Of a stretch of 39,227 nucleotides of DNA, positions 22,535 to 31,095 are shown piece after piece. The translations under genes and the position numbers were made by a program. The stretch is from positions 1 through 39,227 of the forward strand of contig JALFKB010000032.1 in NCBI GenBank assembly GCA_022775805.1, read 5' to 3'. Source of the DNA: Clostridiales bacterium. GTDB taxonomy: Bacteria > Bacillota > Clostridia > Peptostreptococcales > Anaerovoracaceae. How positions within the stretch are numbered: the first letter of the stretch is position 1; every line of letters starts with the position of its first letter. The notes below the pieces were generated by a model. It saw nothing but the letters and a program-made list of their open reading frames with translations. It was not told the DNA's origin and made no database searches.

Positions 22535-22789
22535 TTTTGAGTTGTCGCTGATTTTTACAACATCGCTACGACATAATTACAACATCGTCTGCTCAAATCT
22601 TCTGTTGACCGGCGCGGTCCGTTAACCTCACATAGCTGCATGCCCGGATCCATGGAAAGAACCCCATGAGGAGCCGGAAACCGGCGAAAAGGACACAACG
22701 ACAAAGGTGTACAAGGAACGGAGGCTGAAACCCTTGAAAATGCAGGGTTTTACCCTCTAAAAAAATGTGAAATTAATTCAAAAAAATCC

Positions 22790-22818
22790 TTGATTTTGTC
22801 AGAGGGTTTTGTTATGAT
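22790..22818 (+). promoter_or_regulatory. Promoter of the S10-spc-alpha superoperon
   Basis: TTGATT (22790-22795) and TATGAT (22813-22818) are 17 bp apart, four and five matches. The predicted start is near 22825, giving a 250-nt untranslated leader before rpsJ. A TTGTCA at 22796 has no -10 at proper spacing. Confidence 0.55.
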
Positions 22819-22824
22819 GATATA

Positions 22825-23075
22825 GCTTGTGTAAGGCGAAGAAGTGGGAAGTTACCGCGCTATCGGAGAATTTCCACCGAGAATTGTCCCCACATGATCG
22901 GGGGCGAAGGGATTCGCTGAATTTTTCTTGTGCGTAACCAAAAGGAAACACACGAAAGAGTGTACGGAGTGTGCACGAGCAGGCAAAAACGCTCCAAACG
23001 CTTGAAAATTCAAGGCTAGAACCCCTTGTACAAGCATAGCGAAAACTGTACTAAAGCAAGTTATAGGAGGAAAAA
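22825..23075 (+). promoter_or_regulatory. Structured leader of the rpsJ operon with possible attenuator
   Basis: The leader can fold into GTGGGAA/TTTCCAC (22844-22850 with 22871-22877), TCCCC/GGGGG (22887-22904 region), GCGAA/TTCGC (22904-22917) followed by a T run at 22922-22926, and CTTGAA/TTCAAG (23001-23014). The third is terminator-like. Long leaders of S10 operons are targets of ribosomal-protein feedback in some bacteria (L4 in enterobacteria); whether that holds here is unknown. Confidence 0.4.
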
Positions 23076-23387
23076 ATGAGCGAATTACAGAAAATCAGAA
23101 TCAAGCTTAAGGCTTATGACCATGCGCTTCTTGATGCTTCAGCAGCAAAGATTGTTGAAACAGCACAGAAGACAGGCGCCGAAGTATCAGGCCCGATTCC
23201 GCTTCCAACGGAAAAAGAAGTTATCACTATCCTGAGAGCTGTTCACAAGTACAAGGACTCAAGAGAACAGTTCGAGCAGAGAACACACAAGAGACTGATC
23301 GATATCTCAAGCGCAACTGCTAAGACAACTGATGCACTGACAAAGCTGGATATGCCTGCAGGTGTAGATATCGAAATCAAGCTCTAA
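23076..23387 (+). CDS. rpsJ: 30S ribosomal protein S10
   Basis: A 103-aa protein, the usual length. It starts [19 protein letters not shown] and ends [16 protein letters not shown], with the conserved GPIPLPTEK loop. It sits in the 30S head and also pairs with NusB in antitermination. It is the first gene of the superoperon, which is the usual start of the S10 operon; the str operon (rpsL, rpsG, tufA) is not next to it. ATG follows TAGGAGG. The spacer to rplC is unusually long and structured. Confidence 0.98.
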   Translation: MSELQKIRIKLKAYDHALLDASAAKIVETAQKTGAEVSGPIPLPTEKEVITILRAVHKYKDSREQFEQRTHKRLIDISSATAKTTDALTKLDMPAGVDIEIKL

Positions 23388-23529
23388 GTCAAACGAGAAG
23401 GGAACTCACCCTTATTAAGGACGGCGCATGACATGGCCCGCAAGTTGACCGTAAGGCGGCCAGCGAGTTGCATGTAGCGAGGCAGATGGTGCTCCGGCCC
23501 GCTGTTAAGAAAGAGAGGAAAGATAAAAC
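23388..23529 (+). promoter_or_regulatory. 142-nt structured spacer between rpsJ and rplC
   Basis: It includes the hairpin AAGGG/CCCTT (23398-23413) and a long-range ACATG/CATGT stem that can enclose GGCC/GGCC. Inside is CCGTAAGG, a GNRA-type tetraloop on CC/GG (about 23449-23456). The GC-rich composition differs from the flanking genes. It ends in AAAGAGAGGAAAG, the rplC ribosome site. It could be a protein-binding, attenuation or RNA-processing element. Confidence 0.4.
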
Positions 23530-24165
23530 ATGAAGACAATTTTAGGAAAGAAACTGGGAATGACTCAGATCTTCACTGAAGCAGGCGCAGTAGTACCTGT
23601 AACAGTTGTAGAGGCAGGCCCTATGACAGTAACTCAGGTTAAGACTGTTGAAACAGACGGTTATAACGGAGTACAGGTTGGTTTTGAAGAAGCAAAGCCG
23701 CAGAGAGTTAACAAGCCGATGACAGGACACTTCGAGAAGGCAGGCGTTAAGCCAATGAAGCACATCATCGAGTTCAGACCTGAAGACGGTGAAACTTACG
23801 AGGTTGGACAGGTTATCACAGCTGCTGAGTTTGAAGAAGGCAAGAAGCTGGATGTAACCGGAACTTCAAAGGGTAAGGGAACTCAGGGTAACATCAAGAG
23901 ACATGGACACCACAGAGGCCCTATGAGCCACGGCTCAAAGCACAAGAGACTTGCAGGTGCACTGGCAGCAGGTACATACCCTTCAAGAGTATTCAAGGGT
24001 AACGCAGGCCCGGGAAGAATGGGACGCGAAACAGTGACAGTTCAGAACGTTGAACTCGTGAAAGTTATTGCAGACAGAAACCTTATGCTGATTAAGGGTG
24101 CCATTCCGGGCAACAAGGGCGGAATCGTAAGCATCCACTATGCAGTAAAGGGACAGGATAAATAA
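23530..24165 (+). CDS. rplC: 50S ribosomal protein L3
   Basis: A 211-aa early-assembly protein that binds near the peptidyl-transferase centre. It opens KTILGKKLGMTQIFTEAG and has the central loop HGHHRGPMSHGSKHKR that reaches toward the A site, and GNAGPGRMG near the end. Length and order (after rpsJ, before rplD) are standard. ATG follows AGAGGAAAG. Codon use is strongly biased to AGA, GAA and ACA. Confidence 0.98.
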   Translation: MKTILGKKLGMTQIFTEAGAVVPVTVVEAGPMTVTQVKTVETDGYNGVQVGFEEAKPQRVNKPMTGHFEKAGVKPMKHIIEFRPEDGETYEVGQVITAAEFEEGKKLDVTGTSKGKGTQGNIKRHGHHRGPMSHGSKHKRLAGALAAGTYPSRVFKGNAGPGRMGRETVTVQNVELVKVIADRNLMLIKGAIPGNKGGIVSIHYAVKGQDK

Positions 24166-24189
24166 TGACTTCAGGAAGGAGGAAGTAAG

Positions 24190-24813
24190 ATGTCAAAAGT
24201 GACAATGCTGAATATGGCAGGCGCTGAAGCCGGAACCATCGAACTGAACGATGCAGTCTTCGGAATCGAGCCTAACCAGAATGCAGTTCATGCAGTAGTT
24301 AAGAACATATTAGCTAACAAGAGACAGGGAACACAGTCTGCTAAGACCAGAGCTGAAGTCAGAGGAGGCGGCAAGAAGCCTTTCAGACAGAAGGGAACAG
24401 GTCGTCACAGACAGGGATCGTCAACTGACCCTTCACAGGTTGGAGGCGGAGTTGTATTCGCACCAAAGCCAAGAAGCTACAGGTACACCCTGCCTAAGAA
24501 GCTGAGAAGACTGGCAATGCTCTCAATGCTTTCATCAAAGGCTCAGGAAAAGGAACTGATCGTAATCGACGAAATCAAGTTCGAAGAGCCGAAGACAAAG
24601 GAAATGGTTAAGATGCTTGATGCAGTTAAGGCCGAAAAGAAAGCTTTAATCGTTATGGCTGAAAAGGACGAGAACGTAATCAAGTCAGCAGCTAATATTC
24701 CGGGAGTCAGAACAGCACTGGTTGGAACAATGAACGTTTATGAAATCATCAACCACGGCAGCCTGATTCTGACAGCGGATGCAGTAAAGAGAATTGAGGA
24801 GGTGTACGCATAA
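24190..24813 (+). CDS. rplD: 50S ribosomal protein L4
   Basis: A 207-aa protein with the extended exit-tunnel loop visible as the basic, Gly-rich stretch [21 protein letters not shown] followed by [12 protein letters not shown]. In enterobacteria L4 represses its own operon through the leader; whether the leader here is its target is unknown. ATG follows AAGGAGGAAG. The stop shares one base with the rplW start. Confidence 0.98.
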   Translation: MSKVTMLNMAGAEAGTIELNDAVFGIEPNQNAVHAVVKNILANKRQGTQSAKTRAEVRGGGKKPFRQKGTGRHRQGSSTDPSQVGGGVVFAPKPRSYRYTLPKKLRRLAMLSMLSSKAQEKELIVIDEIKFEEPKTKEMVKMLDAVKAEKKALIVMAEKDENVIKSAANIPGVRTALVGTMNVYEIINHGSLILTADAVKRIEEVYA

Positions 24814-25103
24814 TGAAAACTCCTTACGATGTAATAATAAAGCCTGTAATCTCCGAAAGATCAATGGAGGATGCACAGAACAAGAAATACACATTCAAGG
24901 TTGCCGTAGACGCTAACAAGACAGAAGTCAAGCAGGCAGTTGAGGAAATCTTCGATGTAGAAGTTAAGAAAGTCAACATCATGAACGTTGTAGGAAAACA
25001 GAAGAGAATGGGAAGATTCGTCGGAACAACTGCTGCTACCAAGAAGGCAATCGTAACACTTACAGCAGACAGCAAGGAAATCGAATTCTTCCAGAGTCTG
25101 TAA
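24813..25103 (+). CDS. rplW: 50S ribosomal protein L23
   Basis: A 96-aa protein at the tunnel exit, where it docks trigger factor and SRP. It begins [20 protein letters not shown] and contains [20 protein letters not shown], both family hallmarks. It starts in a TAATG overlap with rplD, with the GGAGG ribosome site inside rplD. Confidence 0.98.
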   Translation: MKTPYDVIIKPVISERSMEDAQNKKYTFKVAVDANKTEVKQAVEEIFDVEVKKVNIMNVVGKQKRMGRFVGTTAATKKAIVTLTADSKEIEFFQSL

Positions 25104-25121
25104 TACAGGAGGTAAGACGAA

Positions 25122-25955
25122 ATGGGAATCAAAAAATACAATCCGACAACTCCTGGTTTAAGAGGAATGACGGTTTCCACATTTGAGGAAATCACCTGCA
25201 CTACACCGGAGAAGTCACTGACAGTTACTCTCAAAAAGCACTCAGGAAGAAATTCAAGAGGCAAGATCACTGTTAGACATAGAGGCGGCGGCTACAGACC
25301 TAAGTACAGAATCATCGACTTCAAGAGAGACAAGGACGGTATTCCTGGAACAGTAGCTACTATAGAATATGACCCTAACAGAAGTGCAAACATCGCTCTG
25401 ATCAATTATGCAGACGGTGAGAAGAGATACATTGTTGCTCCTAACAAGCTGAAGGTTGGCGACGTAATCGTATCAGGCGCTGATGCAGACATTAAGGTTG
25501 GTAACGCACTGCCGGTTGCAAACATTCCTGTAGGTACAGTTGTACACAACATCGAGCTTCAGCCTGGCAAGGGCGCACAGATGGTAAGATCAGCCGGAAA
25601 CGGTGCCCAGCTCATGGCTAAGGAAGGCAAGTACGCATCACTGAGACTGCCATCCGGAGAAGTAAGAAAGGTAAGACTGGAATGCAGAGCTACAATCGGA
25701 GAAGTTGGTAACATCGATCACCAGAACATCCAGATTGGTAAAGCCGGAAGAAAACGTCACATGGGTATCAGACCTACAGTAAGAGGTTCTGTAATGAACC
25801 CTAACGATCACCCACACGGCGGTGGTGAAGGTAAGGCCGGAATCGGTCGTGTAAGCCCTGTAACACCTTGGGGTAAGCCTGCACTGGGTTACAAGACAAG
25901 AAAGAAGAAGAACCAGTCAGACAAATATATCGTTAAGAGAAGAAACGAAAAATAA
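25122..25955 (+). CDS. rplB: 50S ribosomal protein L2
   Basis: A 277-aa core protein needed for subunit joining and peptidyl transfer. It has [22 protein letters not shown]-type start features ([14 protein letters not shown]) and the invariant [12 protein letters not shown] loop with the functional His. ATG follows CAGGAGG. Length is normal. Confidence 0.98.
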   Translation: MGIKKYNPTTPGLRGMTVSTFEEITCTTPEKSLTVTLKKHSGRNSRGKITVRHRGGGYRPKYRIIDFKRDKDGIPGTVATIEYDPNRSANIALINYADGEKRYIVAPNKLKVGDVIVSGADADIKVGNALPVANIPVGTVVHNIELQPGKGAQMVRSAGNGAQLMAKEGKYASLRLPSGEVRKVRLECRATIGEVGNIDHQNIQIGKAGRKRHMGIRPTVRGSVMNPNDHPHGGGEGKAGIGRVSPVTPWGKPALGYKTRKKKNQSDKYIVKRRNEK

Positions 25956-25974
25956 GGAAAGGAGCAGAAGATAA

Positions 25975-26247
25975 ATGGGTAGATCACTGAAGAAGGGCCC
26001 TTTCGTAAATGAAAAGCTGCTGAAAGCCATTGAAGAAATGAACGCAGCTAACGAAAAGAAAGTCATCAAGACATGGTCAAGACCATCAACAATTTTCCCA
26101 CAGATGGTTGGACATACAATCGCAGTGCATGACGGCAGAAAGCACGTGCCTGTATACATCACAGAAGATATGGTTGGCCACAGATTAGGAGAATTTGCTC
26201 CTACAAGAAACTACAGAGGCCATGCCGCTGATAAGAAGTCAAAGTAG
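25975..26247 (+). CDS. rpsS: 30S ribosomal protein S19
   Basis: A 90-aa head protein that contacts S13 and the large subunit. It carries [14 protein letters not shown] and the conserved [20 protein letters not shown] block with the ending [15 protein letters not shown] follows GGAAAGGAG. It is placed as usual between rplB and rplV. Confidence 0.98.
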   Translation: MGRSLKKGPFVNEKLLKAIEEMNAANEKKVIKTWSRPSTIFPQMVGHTIAVHDGRKHVPVYITEDMVGHRLGEFAPTRNYRGHAADKKSK

Positions 26248-26267
26248 AAGAAAGGAGATAATTGAAA

Positions 26268-26606
26268 ATGGAAGCAAAAGCACTTGCAAAGTATGTAAGA
26301 ATGTCTCCTTCAAAGATTAAGCCTGTTGTTGACTTAGTAAGAGGCAAAGACTTAAATGAGGCATTGACAATTCTGAAGTTCACTCCTGGCAAGGGAGCTG
26401 AAATCGTAGAAAAAGTTGTTCAGTCAGCAGCTGCAAACGCAGATGTAAAGGAAATGAACGCTGATAATCTGTATGTAGCCGAAATTTTTGCTCATCAGGG
26501 ACCAACAATGAAGAGATGGAAGGCCGGTTCCCAGGGCAGAGCATCAATCATCCTGAAGAGATCAAGCCATGTTGGCTGCACTCTTAAAGAAAAGGAGGTT
26601 AACTAA
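26268..26606 (+). CDS. rplV: 50S ribosomal protein L22
   Basis: A 112-aa protein whose beta-hairpin lines the exit tunnel. It has [25 protein letters not shown] and the hairpin tip region [23 protein letters not shown] two codons upstream is in frame, but it lies only 4 nt after GGAG and the family starts MEA-, so the ATG at 26268 was chosen. The stop overlaps the rpsC start by one base. Confidence 0.96.
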   Translation: MEAKALAKYVRMSPSKIKPVVDLVRGKDLNEALTILKFTPGKGAEIVEKVVQSAAANADVKEMNADNLYVAEIFAHQGPTMKRWKAGSQGRASIILKRSSHVGCTLKEKEVN

Positions 26607-27514
26607 TGGGTCAGAAAGTAAGTCCACACGGATTAAGAGTTGGCGTTATTAAGGACTGGGATTCAAAGTGGTTCGCAGATAAGAACAAGTTTGCAGACTT
26701 CCTGGTTGAAGACAACAAAGTAAGAGAATTCGTAAAGAAGAAGTTATATGCTGCCGGCGTTTCAAAAGTTGCAATCGAAAGAGCAGCAGATAACAAGATA
26801 AAGATTATCGTTATGACAGCTAAGCCTGGTATGGTAATCGGAAGATCCGGAACAGGAATCGACGATCTGAAGGCTGAACTGGAAAAGATGACAAAGAAGA
26901 ATGTCGTTCTCGACATCAGAGAAGTAAGAAGAGCTGAACTGGACGCACAGCTGACTGCAGAGTCAATCGCACAGGCTCTCGAAAGAAGAGTATCCTTCAG
27001 AAGAGCAATGAAGCAGGCTATCGGCAGAACAATGAAGGCCGGCGCTAAGGGAATCAAGGTTCTGGCATCAGGAAGACTTGGTGGAGCTGAAATCGCCAGA
27101 TCAGAAAAGTACAGCGAAGGAAACGTTCCTCTCCACACTCTGAGAGCAGATATCGACTATGGTTTCGCAGAAGCAGACACCACTTACGGTAAGCTGGGCA
27201 TCAAGGTTTGGATCAACCACGGCGAAATTCTTGACAAGGGACTGAAACCTGCTGCTCCTGAAGAAAAGAAGGAAGGCAGAGGTCAGCGCGGCAAGAGAAG
27301 AGACGGCGAGAGAAGACCTAGAAGAGATGGTGAAAGAAGACCTAGAAGAGACGACAGAAGAGGCGAAAGAGCTGAAGCTCCGAAGGCAGTAAACCCTCGT
27401 AAGAGAAACACTCCGAAGGAAGAGCCGAAGCCGGTTGAAGCTGAAGTTGTCACAGCACAGGTAGAAGAAGCGCAGGTTGAAGCAGTAGAAGCTGCAGCAC
27501 CTGCTGAGGAATAG
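26606..27514 (+). CDS. rpsC: 30S ribosomal protein S3 with long basic-then-acidic tail
   Basis: A 302-aa protein against about 220 usual. Residues 1-215 are normal S3: [19 protein letters not shown], the KH motif [10 protein letters not shown] (residues 75-84), and the helicase-site basic residues [11 protein letters not shown]. Residues 218-302 are extra: a repeated RRDGERRPR block (231-248), then Lys/Pro and an acidic Val/Ala/Glu ending. S3 lines the mRNA entry, so the tail would lie near incoming mRNA. ATG is in a TAATG overlap with rplV. Confidence 0.97.
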   Translation: MGQKVSPHGLRVGVIKDWDSKWFADKNKFADFLVEDNKVREFVKKKLYAAGVSKVAIERAADNKIKIIVMTAKPGMVIGRSGTGIDDLKAELEKMTKKNVVLDIREVRRAELDAQLTAESIAQALERRVSFRRAMKQAIGRTMKAGAKGIKVLASGRLGGAEIARSEKYSEGNVPLHTLRADIDYGFAEADTTYGKLGIKVWINHGEILDKGLKPAAPEEKKEGRGQRGKRRDGERRPRRDGERRPRRDDRRGERAEAPKAVNPRKRNTPKEEPKPVEAEVVTAQVEEAQVEAVEAAAPAEE

Positions 27515-27536
27515 ACACAGGAAGGAGGAACGCGAC

Positions 27537-27962
27537 ATGTTAATGCCTAAGCGCGTTAAGCACAGAAGAGTCCACAGAGGCAGAATGAAGGGCAAAGCCA
27601 CAAAGGGCAACACTATCACATACGGTGATTACGGTCTTCAGGCCACAGAGTGTGGATGGATTACTTCAAACCAGATCGAGGCAGCAAGAATTGCCATGAC
27701 AAGATCTGTTAAAAGAGGCGGTAAGGTTTACATCAAAATCTTCCCACACAAGTCAATAACAAAGAAACCTGCTGAAGTACGTATGGGTTCCGGTAAGGGT
27801 GCTCCTGAGTACTGGGTAGCAGTAGTTAAGCCGGGCAGAATAATGTTCGAAATCGAAGGTGTAACAGAGGCACAGGCTAGAGAAGCAATGAGACTTGCAT
27901 CACACAAGCTGCCGGTTAAGTGTAAGTTTGCCATCGCAGACAGAGAGGGTGGTGAAGCATAA
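27537..27962 (+). CDS. rplP: 50S ribosomal protein L16
   Basis: A 141-aa protein that shapes the tRNA A site. It has [39 protein letters not shown] and the conserved [21 protein letters not shown] follows AAGGAGG. The stop overlaps rpmC by one base. Confidence 0.98.
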   Translation: MLMPKRVKHRRVHRGRMKGKATKGNTITYGDYGLQATECGWITSNQIEAARIAMTRSVKRGGKVYIKIFPHKSITKKPAEVRMGSGKGAPEYWVAVVKPGRIMFEIEGVTEAQAREAMRLASHKLPVKCKFAIADREGGEA

Positions 27963-28165
27963 TGGAATTAAAGAAAATCAGAGAAATGTCAGAGCAGGAA
28001 TTAAACGCTGAACTGAACAAGATGAAGAAGGACCTCTTTAATCTCAGATTCCAGCATGTGACTGGACAGCTCGAAAACCCAATCCTGCTGAGAGACACAA
28101 AGAGAGATATCGCAAGAGTTAAAACTATTATCAGAGAAAAAGAACTGAATAAGGTTCAGGGCTAA
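27962..28165 (+). CDS. rpmC: 50S ribosomal protein L29
   Basis: A 67-aa helical protein at the tunnel exit. It starts [20 protein letters not shown] and contains [16 protein letters not shown], the family pattern. It starts in the rplP stop (TAATG), with GAGGGTGG as the upstream ribosome site. Confidence 0.97.
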   Translation: MELKKIREMSEQELNAELNKMKKDLFNLRFQHVTGQLENPILLRDTKRDIARVKTIIREKELNKVQG

Positions 28166-28183
28166 CAGAAAGGAGGATGAATT

Positions 28184-28444
28184 ATGGCAGTTGATAGAAA
28201 CCGCAGAAAGACATTAGTCGGCATGGTAACAAGTGACAAGATGGATAAGACAATCGTTGTAACTGTAGAAGACTTCGTAAGACATTCCCTTTATGGAAAA
28301 GCTGTAAAGAAGACCAAGAAGGTTAAGGCTCACGACGAAAACAACGAATGCGAAATCGGCGATAAAGTTAGAATTATGGAAACAAGACCTCTGTCAAAGG
28401 ACAAGAGATGGAGACTTGTGAACATCGTAGAGAAAGTTAAGTAA
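28184..28444 (+). CDS. rpsQ: 30S ribosomal protein S17
   Basis: An 86-aa OB-fold primary 16S-binding protein. It has [20 protein letters not shown], the [14 protein letters not shown] loop, and [18 protein letters not shown] follows AAGGAGGATG. Confidence 0.98.
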   Translation: MAVDRNRRKTLVGMVTSDKMDKTIVVTVEDFVRHSLYGKAVKKTKKVKAHDENNECEIGDKVRIMETRPLSKDKRWRLVNIVEKVK

Positions 28445-28457
28445 GGAGGCACCAGCA

Positions 28458-28826
28458 ATGATTCAGACTGAAACTAGATTAAAGGTTGCTGACAACTCCG
28501 GCGCTAAAGAGCTTCTGTGCATCCGTATCCTCGGTGGTACAAGCCGTCAGTATGCCAACATCGGTGACATTATCGTTTGTGCGGTAAAAGACGCTACACC
28601 TGGCGGAGTTGTTAAGAAGGGCGACGTTGTCAGAGCTGTTGTGGTTAGAACTAAGTCCGGTGCCAGAAGAGCAGACGGCAGCTATGTAAAGTTTGACCAG
28701 AACGCAGCAGTAATTATCAAGGACGACATGCAGCCTGTAGGAACTCGTATATTTGGACCTGTTGCCAGAGAACTGAGAGAAAAGGGCTTCATGAAGATCG
28801 TATCCCTTGCACCGGAAGTATTATAG
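28458..28826 (+). CDS. rplN: 50S ribosomal protein L14
   Basis: A 122-aa protein that forms inter-subunit bridges with 16S rRNA and binds RsfS. It opens [20 protein letters not shown] and keeps [14 protein letters not shown] and [13 protein letters not shown]. The length is the near-invariant 122. ATG follows AAGGAGG. Confidence 0.98.
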   Translation: MIQTETRLKVADNSGAKELLCIRILGGTSRQYANIGDIIVCAVKDATPGGVVKKGDVVRAVVVRTKSGARRADGSYVKFDQNAAVIIKDDMQPVGTRIFGPVARELREKGFMKIVSLAPEVL

Positions 28827-28836
28827 GAGGTATCAA

Positions 28837-29142
28837 ATGAAAATCAGAAAAGATGATACAGTAATCGTACTTGCCGGAAAAGATAAGGGAAAAACCGGTA
28901 AGGTATTAAAGGCAATGCCGAAAGAAGGCAAGGTTATCGTAGAAGGCGTTAACATTCAGACAAAGCATCAGAAGCAGACTCAGAAGGCTCCTGCTGAAAT
29001 CAAGCACCAGGAAGGCCCAATTGATGTTTCAAACGTTATGTACTATGATACAAAGGCCAAGAAGGCAACAAGAATCGGCTACAAAGTAGAAGATGGCAAG
29101 AAGACCAGAATTGCTAAGGCAACTGGCAGCGAAATTGACTAA
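28837..29142 (+). CDS. rplX: 50S ribosomal protein L24
   Basis: A 101-aa KOW-fold assembly initiator. The KOW segment is [17 protein letters not shown], with [14 protein letters not shown] after it. The frame is open ten codons upstream within rplN, but ATG at 28837 follows TAGGAGG and starts the domain, so it was chosen. Confidence 0.97.
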   Translation: MKIRKDDTVIVLAGKDKGKTGKVLKAMPKEGKVIVEGVNIQTKHQKQTQKAPAEIKHQEGPIDVSNVMYYDTKAKKATRIGYKVEDGKKTRIAKATGSEID

Positions 29143-29159
29143 GAAAGGAGGAGACGGTT

Positions 29160-29702
29160 TTGGCAGCAAGATTAAAGGAAATGTACAAAGAAAAAGTTTA
29201 TCCTGCTCTTAAGGAACAGTTTAACTATGATAACGTAATGATGATTCCTAAGCTCGAAAAGGTTACCCTGAACATGGGCCTTGGAGAAGCTAAGGAAAAC
29301 GCAAAGCTCCTGGAAGGTGCAGTAAATGAAATCGCGCTGATTACAGGACAGAGACCTGTAGTTACAAAGGCAAGAAAGTCAATTGCAAACTTCAAGGTTA
29401 GACAGGGAATGCCTGTTGGCGCCAAGGTTACACTCAGAGGCGACAGCATGTATGAATTCATCGACAAGCTTTTCAACATCGCTCTTCCGAGAGTAAGAGA
29501 CTTTAAGGGAGTAAGCAAGAACTCATTTGACGGTAGAGGAAACTACTCAATGGGTATCAAGGAACAGCTCATTTTCCCGGAAATCAACTATGATAAGGTT
29601 GATACAATCAAGGGTATGAACATTGTATTCACTACAACGGCTAAGACAGACGAAGAAGCTCAGGCTCTTCTGGCTGGACTGGGAATGCCGTTTGAGAAGT
29701 AA
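29160..29702 (+). CDS. rplE: 50S ribosomal protein L5, TTG start
   Basis: A 180-aa protein of the 5S rRNA particle. It has the N-terminal [33 protein letters not shown] and [21 protein letters not shown]. The TTG at 29160 has AAAGGAGG at ideal spacing and keeps the conserved N-terminus. The first ATG is seven codons later with no ribosome site. TTG in a ribosomal gene is uncommon and may tune its output. Confidence 0.96.
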   Translation: MAARLKEMYKEKVYPALKEQFNYDNVMMIPKLEKVTLNMGLGEAKENAKLLEGAVNEIALITGQRPVVTKARKSIANFKVRQGMPVGAKVTLRGDSMYEFIDKLFNIALPRVRDFKGVSKNSFDGRGNYSMGIKEQLIFPEINYDKVDTIKGMNIVFTTTAKTDEEAQALLAGLGMPFEK

Positions 29703-29718
29703 TATAGGAGGGAAATAA

Positions 29719-29904
29719 ATGGCTAAAACATCTCTTAAAGTAAAGCAGCAGAGAAAACCTAAGTATTCAACGCGTGCATATACAAGATGTAGAATCTGTG
29801 GAAGACCTCACTCAGTACTGAAGAAGTACGGCATCTGCAGAATCTGCTTCAGAGAGCTTGCTTACAAGGGCGAAATCCCTGGCGTTAGAAAGGCTAGCTG
29901 GTAA
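29719..29904 (+). CDS. rpsN: 30S ribosomal protein S14, type Z
   Basis: A 61-aa zinc form with [20 protein letters not shown] holding two CxxC pairs. Start [20 protein letters not shown] and end [19 protein letters not shown] are typical of Bacillota. ATG follows TAGGAGG. The 219-nt spacer after it is exceptional within this operon. Confidence 0.98.
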   Translation: MAKTSLKVKQQRKPKYSTRAYTRCRICGRPHSVLKKYGICRICFRELAYKGEIPGVRKASW

Positions 29905-30123
29905 ATTCGTCTGCAGCCCCGGTGCTGCGTGCGAATGACAGGCGCCCGGCAGGGCGTCGCATACAGAAAGTTATCACATCTATTCGCTAAGTTGCGGTAA
30001 TCCGTCAAGCTGCCGGCAGACATTGCCGGATATGATGAGGCGGCGCACGATCCATCATGGGAAGCCGTAAGGCCGGGCATGAGGAGGAGTGCAGCAAAAC
30101 TGGCGGAGGAAGGAGAAACAGAA
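29905..30123 (+). promoter_or_regulatory. 219-nt multi-hairpin spacer between rpsN and rpsH
   Basis: Successive stems can be drawn: ATTCG/CGAAT (29905-29936) enclosing GCAGC/GCTGC, GGCGCCC/GGGCGTC (29941-29958), CCGGCA/TGCCGG (30013-30029), ATGATG/CATCAT (30032-30058) and GCC-GTAA-GGC (30064-30073). The last shares CCGTAAGG with the rpsJ-rplC spacer. The rpsH ribosome site is at the end (GGAAGGAG). A frame starting at 30079 reads into rpsH but is not conserved S8 sequence. Candidate roles are ribosomal-protein feedback, RNase processing or an embedded small RNA. Confidence 0.45.
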
Positions 30124-30522
30124 ATGACAATGACAGATCCAATTGCGGATATGCTGACAAGAATCAGAAATGCAAATACCGCAGGACATCCTACAGTTGA
30201 AATTCCTGCTTCAAAGATGAAGAAGTCAATCGCAGGAATTCTGAAGGAAGAAGGTTACATCGAAGATTTCGAAGTAATCGAAGACAACAAGCAGGGCATC
30301 ATCAAGGTTACTATGAAGTATGGTGCTGACAAGGAAAGAGTTATCAGCGGAATCAAGAAGATTTCAAAGCCTGGACTCAAGACTTATGCAAAGGCAAACG
30401 ACATTCCTAAGGTTCTTGGCGGACTGGGAATCGCTATCATCTCAACATCAAAGGGAATCGTAAGCGACAAGGAAGCCAGAAAGCTTGGAATCGGCGGCGA
30501 AGTAATTTGTTACGTATGGTAG
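30124..30522 (+). CDS. rpsH: 30S ribosomal protein S8
   Basis: A 132-aa primary 16S-binding protein. It starts [17 protein letters not shown] and ends with the invariant [22 protein letters not shown]. The chosen ATG follows GGAAGGAG; an in-frame extension of 15 codons upstream is not S8-like. In enterobacteria S8 controls the spc operon by binding mRNA that mimics its rRNA site; the spacer just upstream could be examined for such a mimic. Confidence 0.98.
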   Translation: MTMTDPIADMLTRIRNANTAGHPTVEIPASKMKKSIAGILKEEGYIEDFEVIEDNKQGIIKVTMKYGADKERVISGIKKISKPGLKTYAKANDIPKVLGGLGIAIISTSKGIVSDKEARKLGIGGEVICYVW

Positions 30523-30534
30523 GAGGTATACAGA

Positions 30535-31077
30535 ATGTCAAGAATAGGATTTAAGACAATTGCAATTCCTGCCGGCGTAGAAATCAAAGTAGATGGAAAC
30601 GTTGTTTCCGTTAAAGGCCCTAAGGGCGAGCTGCAGGAAAGAATCAGCGACCTGCTTTCAGTTGAAATCAATGACGGCGTTCTCGAAGTAAAGAGAAGCT
30701 GCGACAAGCCTGAAGACAGAGCACAGCACGGACTGGCCAGAACACTGATCAACAACATGGTTATCGGAGTAACTGAAGGCTATCAGAAGAAGCTTCAGCT
30801 GGTAGGTGTAGGATACAAGGCAGAGAAGAAGGGTTCAACTCTGGTTATGAACCTGGGATACTCACATCCGATTGAAATGCCGGATCCTGAAGGCATTGAG
30901 ACAGAATGTCCGGATGCAACAACAGTAATCGTTAAAGGCATAAACAAAGCACTGGTTGGAAACTACGCTGCGAACATCAGAGCCTGGAGAAAGCCTGAAC
31001 CTTACAAGGGCAAGGGAATCAAGTACGAAGGCGAACAGATCCGCAGAAAAGAAGGCAAGACCGGAGTTGCAGGTTAA
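30535..31077 (+). CDS. rplF: 50S ribosomal protein L6
   Basis: A 180-aa two-domain protein near the factor-binding site. It has SRIGFKTIAIPAGVEIKVDG, the linker GYQKKLQLVGVGYKAEK, and the C-terminal PEPYKGKGIKYEGEQIRRKEGKT. ATG follows TAGGAGG. Length is typical. Confidence 0.98.
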   Translation: MSRIGFKTIAIPAGVEIKVDGNVVSVKGPKGELQERISDLLSVEINDGVLEVKRSCDKPEDRAQHGLARTLINNMVIGVTEGYQKKLQLVGVGYKAEKKGSTLVMNLGYSHPIEMPDPEGIETECPDATTVIVKGINKALVGNYAANIRAWRKPEPYKGKGIKYEGEQIRRKEGKTGVAG

Positions 31078-31095
31078 AGAAAGGAGTAAAGCATT

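Larger units (their letters stand above)
22154..23075. other. 922-bp non-coding region before the ribosomal superoperon
   Basis: It holds, in order, a terminator (22228-22265), the first 197-bp dispersed repeat (22306-22502), a further TTGAAGCAA box (22526-22534), a hairpin-rich GC stretch (about 22600-22760), the rpsJ promoter (22790-22818) and a 250-nt leader. Hairpins in the GC stretch include GACC/GGTC (22607-22619), GCCGG/CCGGC around AAA (22673-22685) and AAACCC/GGGTTT (22728-22750). No coding frame with a ribosome site is present. Confidence 0.7.

Noticed and set aside
22306-22600. CRISPR-like array of TTGAAGCAA units
   Set aside because: Units are short, alternate in orientation, spacers vary in length, and no cas genes are present.
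22721-22770. Hairpin 22728-22750 as an intrinsic terminator
   Set aside because: It is followed by A, not T, on the plus strand, and on the minus strand the T run precedes the stem.
30079-30123. 15-codon N-terminal extension of S8
   Set aside because: S8 starts at [11 protein letters not shown] with its own GGAAGGAG; the extension is non-homologous spacer sequence.
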